Source: Rhizobium sp. Q54 (GTDB lineage: Bacteria; Pseudomonadota; Alphaproteobacteria; Rhizobiales; Beijerinckiaceae). Taken from it: DNA of 13,100 nucleotides. Positions 8,372 through 13,100 of this stretch are shown piece by piece. Where the stretch lies: the NCBI GenBank assembly GCA_945901195.1, contig CAMDKB010000080.1, forward strand, positions 1 through 13,100. The letters are read 5' to 3'. The translations under genes were made by a program, and so were the position numbers. The notes under the pieces are model-generated. The model saw only the letters and a program-made list of their open reading frames with translations. It ran no database searches and was not told where the DNA came from. Each line of letters begins with the position of its first letter. Positions within the stretch are counted from its first letter, which is position 1.

Positions 8372-8409
8372 GTTTTCCTCCCCTGGCGCTTTCAGACACG
8401 CTGTTTTAT

Positions 8410-8445
8410 GTGCCCATTAGGCACGTTGCAGGATGCGCATGTCAA
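8410..8445 (-). promoter_or_regulatory. Candidate tctC promoter overlapped by a small palindrome
   Basis: On the minus strand a TTGACA hexamer (8445-8440) is followed after 18 bases by CCTAAT (8421-8416), which matches four of six -10 positions. The perfect inverted repeat GTGCC-TAATG-GGCAC at 8410-8424 overlaps the -10 element, which would suit a repressor site. Transcription from here would start about 40 bases before the tctC ATG. Both elements are read directly; their use is inferred. Confidence 0.4.
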
Positions 8446-8459
8446 CCATAAGGTAAGCC

Positions 8460-9173
8460 TTATGCTTGGGCGCGCATTACCATGAAGCGTCGCATGAGTT
8501 GCGTAAATTCCTCGGGCTGTTCGACCGAGACAAAATGACCTGCGTTTTCGATAATGACGAGTTCTGATCCCGGAATCGCGTCGGCCATTTCCTTGTGCTG
8601 GGCAGGTGTCGACCATTCATCCTGCGCGCCACAGATGATCATGACGGGGCATTTAATGTTGCCCAACAAGTCGCGAGAATCGGGCCTTTCGACCAGCGCC
8701 TTGATCTGCTTTTCGTGTTGCTCGGGTGTGTTACGCAGAAGCATGTCCCTGATCGGCTTCTGAAAGGCCAGGTCATCCCGGCGAGCGGGCGCAAGCATCG
8801 GCGGCAACCAGAACGCGCTCAGCGGCGCCATTCCCTTCTTGTAAGCCAGCTCTACCAGAACCTTGCGCTTGTCTGCGCCACCTTCCGGTTCCGGCGATGC
8901 GCTGGTGTCGAACAGACAGAGGCGTTCGACCCGTTCAGGAGCGATCCGCATGATCTGCAACGCGACACGGCCGCCCATAGAGAATCCTGCCAGCGAAAAT
9001 CGAGGCGGCGCGGAATCCAGCACATGCTGCGCCATCGCAGTGATGGAGTCGAAATCCCAGAAATGCGGGCTTCGCACTTCGCACAGATCCGTCAATCCGG
9101 CCTTCTGAGGAGTGAAAATGGACTCATCGCACATCAGGCCGGGCAGAATGTAGAGAACAGCGGATTCGGACAT
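8460..9173 (-). CDS. Alpha/beta-fold hydrolase (esterase or lactonase-like)
   Basis: This 237-residue cytoplasmic protein has no signal peptide and the length of a compact alpha/beta hydrolase. The nucleophile elbow GFSMGG places the catalytic serine at residue 65. The acid is probably D185 in GAQDEWSTP, and the base H213 in NAGHFVSVEQP, each in the expected order. The oxyanion region is LPGLMCDESIF (10-20) near the N-terminus. The general pattern recalls enol-lactonase and carboxylesterase relatives, but the substrate is not identifiable. The ATG at 9173 has a strong AAAGGAG ribosome-binding site, although that site lies in the loop of a predicted hairpin. The gene precedes tctC by 88 bases on the same strand, so it may process the substrate or product linked to that receptor. 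This link is inference. Confidence 0.9.
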   Translation of the reverse strand: MSESAVLYILPGLMCDESIFTPQKAGLTDLCEVRSPHFWDFDSITAMAQHVLDSAPPRFSLAGFSMGGRVALQIMRIAPERVERLCLFDTSASPEPEGGADKRKVLVELAYKKGMAPLSAFWLPPMLAPARRDDLAFQKPIRDMLLRNTPEQHEKQIKALVERPDSRDLLGNIKCPVMIICGAQDEWSTPAQHKEMADAIPGSELVIIENAGHFVSVEQPEEFTQLMRRFMVMRAQA

Positions 9174-9198
9174 GGAAACTCCTTTGCCGTTTCCATAT
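9170..9198 (-). promoter_or_regulatory. Hairpin at the hydrolase translation start with the ribosome-binding site in its loop
   Basis: On the minus strand ATGGAAAC (9196-9189) and GTTTCCAT (9179-9172) are perfect complements. A G-U and an A-U pair can extend the stem to ten pairs. The nine-base loop, GGCAAAGGA, carries most of the Shine-Dalgarno sequence, and the closing arm contains the first two bases of the start codon. The pairing is read directly; a role in translation control is inferred. Confidence 0.4.
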
Positions 9199-9231
9199 GC
9201 TGCGCAGGAAATGGCGGCAAGAGAGGCCGTG

Positions 9232-9248
9232 CTTTACGAAACTTTACG
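9232..9248. promoter_or_regulatory. CpxR-type direct repeat GTAAA-N5-GTAAA upstream of the Spy/RR/HK genes
   Basis: On the minus strand the two copies of GTAAA at 9247-9243 and 9237-9233 are separated by GTTTC. This is exactly the spacing described for CpxR boxes in enterobacteria. It lies about 80 bases upstream of the Spy-like gene's ATG, which heads a cassette encoding an OmpR-family regulator. The same gap also serves the divergent hydrolase. Autoregulation by the response regulator at 9983-10690 is a reasonable inference. Confidence 0.5.
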
Positions 9249-9327
9249 CAGCGCACACATCTGCGCAAAGAGACCCGCCCATTGTGTCCTCATGCGGCGA
9301 TGACCGCTAAGACAGAGGATAGACACC

Positions 9328-9903
9328 ATGACACAGGCAGATAACAACACCCCGGAAACAATTGTGATCAAACCCCAACCAAAGGTGAAGCGCTCCTATC
9401 GCGGCTGGATTGTTGGCGGCGCGATTGCGATTGCGGGTCTGGCCGCATTTGGCGCAGCTCAGGCAATTTCCCAACCCTTCGGCGGGCACGGATTCGGACC
9501 CGGCCATCATGGATTTGGCGGCCACGGCATGGGCATGCACGCAGCCTTTGATCCCGCGCGCATGGAACAGCGCGTAGAGTTTGGCGCGGATATCATTCTG
9601 GGCCGCGTGGGCGCAAACGACGAACAGAAGAAAAAGATCACCGATCTCATCAAGGCCAATCTGAAGGATATGCCAGCCTTGCGAGAGCAACATAAAGCCG
9701 CCCGCGACAAGGTGATCGAATTGCTGAAAGCCGACAAGCTGGACAAGGTGGAACTGGAGAAAGTGCGTGCGACCCAGCTTGTCCTCGCAGACCAGATGAG
9801 CAAACGCCTGGTTCAGTCTGTTGCCGATGCCAGCGAAGTGTTGAGCGCAAAGCAACGGCAGGAGCTGATCTTGCTCTGGGAAAAACGGCCTGGCTGGCGC
9901 TGA
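9328..9903 (+). CDS. Spy/CpxP-like periplasmic protein (heavy-metal-sensor/LTxxQ type), membrane-anchored
   Basis: This 191-residue protein has a cytoplasmic N-terminus of about 25 residues, one hydrophobic segment at about 27-46, and a helical periplasmic part. Residues 52-71 are rich in Gly and His (H54, H60, H61, H66, H71), which could bind metal. The C-terminal half is charged and helical and ends with LSAKQRQEL (172-180), which fits the LTxxQ motif of the Spy/CpxP family. An earlier, weaker copy lies near residue 96-100. Family members act as periplasmic chaperones or as inhibitors of a partner sensor kinase. The adjacent response regulator and kinase genes support that role here. AGAGGAT upstream of the ATG is a good ribosome-binding site. 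The protein retains its membrane segment rather than showing a clear cleavage site. Confidence 0.8.
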   Translation: MTQADNNTPETIVIKPQPKVKRSYRGWIVGGAIAIAGLAAFGAAQAISQPFGGHGFGPGHHGFGGHGMGMHAAFDPARMEQRVEFGADIILGRVGANDEQKKKITDLIKANLKDMPALREQHKAARDKVIELLKADKLDKVELEKVRATQLVLADQMSKRLVQSVADASEVLSAKQRQELILLWEKRPGWR

Positions 9904-9937
9904 TCTGGGAGCGCCGTGCTATAGTTCGATTATGATG

Positions 9938-9973
9938 CCGGTTCGCGTTTCGCGAACCGGATAACCGCGAACC
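9938..9973 (+). promoter_or_regulatory. Strong hairpin with an alternative pairing arm between the Spy-like gene and the response regulator
   Basis: CCGGTTCGCG at 9938-9947 and CGCGAACCGG at 9951-9960 form a perfect ten-pair stem with a TTT loop. The core of the 3' arm, CGCGAACC, recurs at 9966-9973, just upstream of the regulator's start codon at 9983. The same 5' arm could therefore pair with either copy. There is no T-run, so it is not a clear terminator. It may protect the upstream mRNA end or tune regulator translation; both are inference. Confidence 0.5.
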
Positions 9974-9982
9974 TGGATTGCT

Positions 9983-10690
9983 ATGCCGCGCATATTCATG
10001 ATCGAAGACGATGTCCGGCTTGCCGCCATGGTGCGGGATTATCTTGTGGCCAATGGCTTTGAAGTCGGCCATGCCGAAACCGGGAAGGCGGCGCTGGGCG
10101 ACCTCCAGCGCAATGGCGCCGATGTGATCCTGCTCGATCTCATGCTTCCCGACGGTGACGGCCTCGATCTCTTCAAACGAATCCGCGCATTGCCGGAGGG
10201 CAGGGGCGCAGCCTCCGTCATCATGCTTACTGCCCGTGGCGATCCAGCGGATCGGGTCGTCGGCCTCGAAATCGGGGCCGACGATTACATGGCAAAGCCT
10301 TTTGAGCCCCGCGAACTGCTGGCCCGCATCCGCGTCATTCTGCGCCGTGCAAATGGCGGGGAGCCACAATCAGATATCTTGCGTTTTGGTCGTCTGGAGA
10401 TTGATCGCGGCGCTCACAATGCGCGCCTGAACGGTAATGAAGCCGAACTTACCAGCCATCAATTCGCATTGCTCGTGGCCCTGGCCGAGCGGCCCGGACG
10501 CGTCCTGTCGCGCGAACAATTGATGGAATATGCACGCGGCGAGCCGCAAACCTATGATCCCGCCTTTGATCGATCCATTGATGTACACATTGCGCGAATC
10601 CGCGCTGCAATCGAGGATGATCCCAAGAGTCCGCGCCGTATCATCACTATTCGCGGCGCAGGCTATGTCTTCGCAAAGGCGCAGGACTAG
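9983..10690 (+). CDS. OmpR/PhoB-family response regulator
   Basis: This 235-residue DNA-binding regulator has a receiver domain at about 1-120 and a winged-helix domain at about 133-231. The acidic pocket is E8-D9-D10, the phosphoacceptor is D52 in LLDLMLPDGDG, and the conserved switch residues are T83 and K105 (AKPF). The C-terminal part shows the expected ELTSHQFALLVALAERPGRV and a recognition region, RSIDVHIARIRAAIEDD, followed by the GAGYVF wing. The length is normal. It should be phosphorylated by the kinase encoded 33 bases downstream. The ribosome-binding site is weak and lies next to an arm of the upstream hairpin. By context it is CpxR- or RstA-like, but orthology cannot be settled from sequence alone. 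Confidence 0.95.
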   Translation: MPRIFMIEDDVRLAAMVRDYLVANGFEVGHAETGKAALGDLQRNGADVILLDLMLPDGDGLDLFKRIRALPEGRGAASVIMLTARGDPADRVVGLEIGADDYMAKPFEPRELLARIRVILRRANGGEPQSDILRFGRLEIDRGAHNARLNGNEAELTSHQFALLVALAERPGRVLSREQLMEYARGEPQTYDPAFDRSIDVHIARIRAAIEDDPKSPRRIITIRGAGYVFAKAQD

Positions 10691-10695
10691 AGGAG

Positions 10696-10727
10696 ATGAA
10701 TAACTGATGGAGCATTCTCCCTCATGA
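10696..10727 (+). other. Two overlapping mini reading frames between the regulator and kinase genes
   Basis: After the regulator stop at 10688-10690, AGGAG is followed at once by ATG-AAT-AAC-TGA (10696-10707). Its stop overlaps the next ATG (10707), which opens a six-codon frame ending in TGA at 10725-10727. That stop overlaps the two ATGs at the kinase start. The arrangement allows stepwise reinitiation of translation. It is visible in the sequence but may be chance. Confidence 0.3.
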
Positions 10728-11980
10728 TGCGGCGGCTCTACATTCGCATCTATCTGGCAGTGCTGGCGTCCATCGCCATGTCTGTACTGCTGGCGGGCAT
10801 CGCCTGGCATTTTGTTGCCGAGCCCCAATCCTTTGCGCCGCGGATGGGGTTCTTTGTGGCCGCCGCAGAAAGCATGCTCCCGCCGGCAAGTGCGCCGTCC
10901 GAACGCCAGCAGGAAGCGATTGACCGTTGGACCGCTCTCAGCGGTTTTGACATAGCCCTGACAAGCAGCGATGGCACGCTCATCGCCAACACGGGCGCCA
11001 TCTGGGACACGCAAACAAAATCACTGGCACCGTCAGGTGGATTCGGCCGCAGGTCTTTGACGCTCTCTGACGGACGCAGGGTCTTTGCGCAGCCACCCAG
11101 GTCTGCCCGAGGCGTCCTCCGCGGTTTGGGCTGGCTCGCCGCCTTGCTGGCGATAGCGGGCGCGGTCGCGTTGTGCGCATGGCCCGTCGTGCGCCGCCTC
11201 ACGCGCAATCTTGAAAAGCTTGAATCGAGTGTGGCCGCGTTCGGCGCGGGCGACCTGTCGTCCCGTGCCCATGTCCAGGGCAAGGACGAAGTGGGCAGGC
11301 TGGCGGAAACGTTCAACACATCAGCAGAGCGCATCGGAACGCTGGTGCAGGCAAATCGCGCGCTGCTCGCCAATGCGAGCCACGAATTGCGATCACCGCT
11401 CGCTCGCTTGCGCATGAGCGTGGAAAATGTCGGCGCTGATACGCCCGCCAGTGTTCGAGAGGAAATTAAGCGCAACGTCAGCGAACTTGACGCGCTGGTG
11501 GATGAAATCCTCACGTCCAGCCGACTTGAGACAAAGGCTGGCGGCGGGCTGACATTCGAAGAGCTGGATTTACGCGCACTGGCCGCCGAGGAATGTGCGC
11601 GAGGCGGCGCGGAGTTATATGCGGGCCCCGGCAGCCAAAAGCCAATTCATGGTGATGCGCGTCTTTTGCAGCGTCTGATGCGCAATCTCATCGAAAACGC
11701 CAATCGCTATGGCGGCGGCACGCGCGTGGAAGTTTCAATCTATGAAGCCGGAGCGGGCCTGAATATCGACGTCTGCGATCGCGGCCCCGGCGTCGCCGAG
11801 GCTGAACGGGAGCGCATTTTCGAGCCGTTTTACCGGCCAGCCGGCGCGAGCGAACGGGCAGGGGCCGTTGGTCTTGGCCTGTCGCTGGTACGCCAGATCG
11901 CTTTAGCGCATGGAGGCAACGCAACCTGTTTGCCCCGCGCGGGCGGCGGCGCATGTTTCAGGGTGTGGACGCCGCTGTAG
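10724..11980 (+). CDS. HAMP-domain sensor histidine kinase
   Basis: This 418-residue inner-membrane kinase is the likely partner of the regulator just upstream. A first membrane helix covers about 10-30, a short periplasmic sensor part about 31-133, and a second helix about 134-155. A HAMP domain follows at about 155-205. The phosphoacceptor H220 lies in the H-box NASHELRSPLARLRM. The ATP-binding domain shows the N-box NLIENANRYGGG (about 321-332), the G1 box DRGPG (352-356), an F-box with FEPFYRP, and a G2 box GAVGLGLSLV (380-389). All expected motifs are intact. The ATG at 10724 is the first usable start because an in-frame TGA lies at 10697-10699; the next codon is also ATG. The 3' end is convergent with the hydrolase at 11995, 14 bases away. 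Confidence 0.95.
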   Translation: MMRRLYIRIYLAVLASIAMSVLLAGIAWHFVAEPQSFAPRMGFFVAAAESMLPPASAPSERQQEAIDRWTALSGFDIALTSSDGTLIANTGAIWDTQTKSLAPSGGFGRRSLTLSDGRRVFAQPPRSARGVLRGLGWLAALLAIAGAVALCAWPVVRRLTRNLEKLESSVAAFGAGDLSSRAHVQGKDEVGRLAETFNTSAERIGTLVQANRALLANASHELRSPLARLRMSVENVGADTPASVREEIKRNVSELDALVDEILTSSRLETKAGGGLTFEELDLRALAAEECARGGAELYAGPGSQKPIHGDARLLQRLMRNLIENANRYGGGTRVEVSIYEAGAGLNIDVCDRGPGVAEAERERIFEPFYRPAGASERAGAVGLGLSLVRQIALAHGGNATCLPRAGGGACFRVWTPL

Positions 11981-11994
11981 CCCAAAAAGCGAAT

Positions 11995-12867
11995 TCAGGC
12001 TTGAACCGGAAAAAACTTGTCGAGCCAGCCCTTGATGAGATGGCGTGCGTAAAGACCATCGCCAGCAAGTGGAAAATGCGACACACCAGTCATCAGAAGC
12101 AATTCTGTTGGCTGGCCCGCTTTTTCGAACAGGCGCAAGGATTGTTCTGTCGGCGTAATCGTATCATTGGCGATATGCAAAAGAAGCAACGGGCGTGGAG
12201 CTATCTTTGCCACAACCTCTTCGGCTCGGAAATCAAACATGCTTTGTGCGGTGTCCGCCGTTACCTTGTCCTGCGCTTTCTTCGGCAGATGAACGCGCAA
12301 ATGCTCGGGGATCGGCACCACGTCCCAGCGCGAAACCCAGAGAGGTTCACCTGTTTTGGCCTTGTGTTCGCGCCCGCGTGCGAGCATGTCCGTGAACGCT
12401 TTCCACTTTTCGGGGCCGGGGTGCTGGCCCTGAAACTTGCGTTCGCCATGGCCCCATCCGCAGGATGAAATGACAGCAGCGACACGCTCGTCCACGCCGC
12501 CAGTATAGACTGAAACAGCAGCGCCAAAGCTGTGGCCGATCAGGCCGATCCGGGCAGGGTCGATTTCCGGCTGCGTCGCGAGCCAGCTCAGCGCATTGCG
12601 CGTATCGGCCACCTGATCCTCGCACAGAATATATCCGCGCACGCCTCCAGAATCTCCGCAGCCGCGAAAGTCGATACGCAGCGCGGCATAACCCCAGCCT
12701 TCCAGCATGCTGGCCTGAACTTCCGCATGGCTTTCATCCTTCGAGCCAAGAAATCCGTGCAGCACGATGAATGCGGGCAGGCGTTCGCCGGGCTTGTGCC
12801 CTTCCGGAATGTGAAGCACGCCGGAAATATCGATGCCATCTGATTTGAATGTGACTGCGCGCTGCAT
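11995..12867 (-). CDS. Alpha/beta hydrolase of the cinnamoyl-esterase/dienelactone-hydrolase-like type
   Basis: This 290-residue protein has no signal peptide and should be cytoplasmic. The oxyanion-hole region is VLHGFLGSKDE (35-45), and the nucleophile elbow GHSFGAA places the serine at 113. The likely acid is D235 in ANDTITP and the base H264 in GVSHFPL, giving a complete triad in the normal order. A motif DFRGCGDSGG (66-75) precedes the nucleophile, as in esterases that cleave acyl esters. A variable insertion with SCGWGHGERKF (135-145) probably forms part of a lid. The substrate is unknown; ester or peptidase-like activity is possible. The ATG at 12867 has only a weak ribosome-binding site. 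The gene is convergent with the kinase, and an apparent insertion sequence begins about 83 bases upstream, which could have displaced its promoter. Confidence 0.88.
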   Translation of the reverse strand: MQRAVTFKSDGIDISGVLHIPEGHKPGERLPAFIVLHGFLGSKDESHAEVQASMLEGWGYAALRIDFRGCGDSGGVRGYILCEDQVADTRNALSWLATQPEIDPARIGLIGHSFGAAVSVYTGGVDERVAAVISSCGWGHGERKFQGQHPGPEKWKAFTDMLARGREHKAKTGEPLWVSRWDVVPIPEHLRVHLPKKAQDKVTADTAQSMFDFRAEEVVAKIAPRPLLLLHIANDTITPTEQSLRLFEKAGQPTELLLMTGVSHFPLAGDGLYARHLIKGWLDKFFPVQA

Positions 12868-12950
12868 GTGTTGTCCACAAGGTTCGTTAAATGGCAGCGG
12901 AGTATCGGCGGTTTCTTCCGGGAATGAAAGCGCACACAGCTGGGTTAGTT

Positions 12951-13100
12951 GGGGGCACTTCTAAAAACTCTTCGCGAATTTAACTAGCTGTGATTCACTA
13001 TGCTTCATTGACGATTTGAATCGGAGCGCTCCTTATGCCCAAGCAAGCCGGCTTATTTGATCGCGCGGATCGGACAGCCAAACTATTGAGAACTCGTGAT
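12951..13100 (+). mobile_element. Probable left end of an IS5-type insertion sequence, cut by the window
   Basis: The region from about 12951 (GGGGGCACTTCTAAAAACTC) has the character of a terminal inverted repeat and leader, followed by a transposase-like start. A TTAG sits just before it (12945-12948) and could be part of a target duplication. Only one end is present, so the inverted repeat and duplication cannot be confirmed. The boundary is approximate. Confidence 0.45.
13035..13100 (+). CDS. N-terminus of a probable IS5-family transposase, truncated by the window edge
   Basis: Twenty-two codons are open to the window edge from the ATG at 13035. The N-terminus reads MPKQAGLFDRADRTAKLL, which resembles the short lead (M-P-K/R-x-x-G-x-F-D) of some IS5-family transposases before their DUF772 region. 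A GGAG eight bases before the ATG lies within the palindrome GGAGCGCTCC (13023-13032), so the ribosome-binding site may be partly folded. With so few residues the family call is tentative. Confidence 0.45.
   Translation, partial: MPKQAGLFDRADRTAKLLRTRD

Noticed and set aside
8595..9344. Plus-strand frame of 249 residues opposite the hydrolase
   Set aside because: It is antisense to a well-supported alpha/beta hydrolase, its residue mix is Arg/His-rich as expected of a shadow frame, and no motif is visible.
9650..10369. Minus-strand frame of 239 residues opposite the Spy-like and response regulator genes
   Set aside because: It overlaps two clearly real genes on the other strand and shows no recognisable domain or signal.
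10750..11514. Minus-strand frame of 254 residues opposite the kinase
   Set aside because: It is Ser/Arg/Ala-rich and lies wholly antisense to an intact histidine kinase; such long shadows are common in GC-rich DNA.

Overview
The window looks like part of a proteobacterial chromosome of moderately high GC, most likely from an alphaproteobacterium. The signs are the tripartite tricarboxylate transporter (TTT) genes, a classical type Va autotransporter, a Spy/OmpR/histidine-kinase cassette and GC-rich coding with rare Lys/Asn AT-type codons. The genus cannot be fixed from sequence alone.

Layout. (1) Positions 1-1915, minus strand: the membrane part of a TTT transporter, tctB followed one base later by tctA, whose 3' end is cut by the window. 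A near-perfect 20-bp palindrome lies upstream. (2) 2092-2442, minus: a small TTG-start membrane-anchored protein resembling DUF2946. (3) 2638-5349, minus: a 903-residue autotransporter with signal peptide, beta-helix passenger and beta-barrel ending in Trp. (4) 5542-7371, plus, divergent from it: a fusion of a degenerate metallophosphoesterase-like domain and a radical SAM domain with extra C-terminal cysteines. This is the most unusual protein here and its substrate is unknown. (5) 7376-9173, minus: a Bug/TctC-type periplasmic binding protein and, upstream of it, an alpha/beta hydrolase whose ribosome-binding site sits in a hairpin loop. (6) 9328-11980, plus: a Spy/CpxP-like periplasmic protein, an OmpR-family response regulator and a HAMP histidine kinase. 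A GTAAA-N5-GTAAA direct repeat of the CpxR type precedes them, so this is a likely self-regulated envelope-stress system. (7) 11995-12867, minus: a second, esterase-like alpha/beta hydrolase. (8) About 12951-13100: what looks like the left part of an insertion sequence, with the first 22 codons of a probable IS5-type transposase running off the edge.

How the parts fit. The TTT permease subunits and a TctC receptor lie in one region on one strand but about 5.4 kb apart. They may form one carboxylate uptake system or belong to two. The two hydrolases could release or process carboxylate substrates, but nothing in the sequence fixes the substrate. The Spy-RR-HK cassette is a self-contained stress module. 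No tRNA, rRNA, CRISPR array or phage gene was seen. Gaps between genes are short; the longest (5350-5541 and 2443-2637, both under 200 bases, and 12868-13034) hold candidate regulatory sites, a hairpin and the insertion-sequence end.
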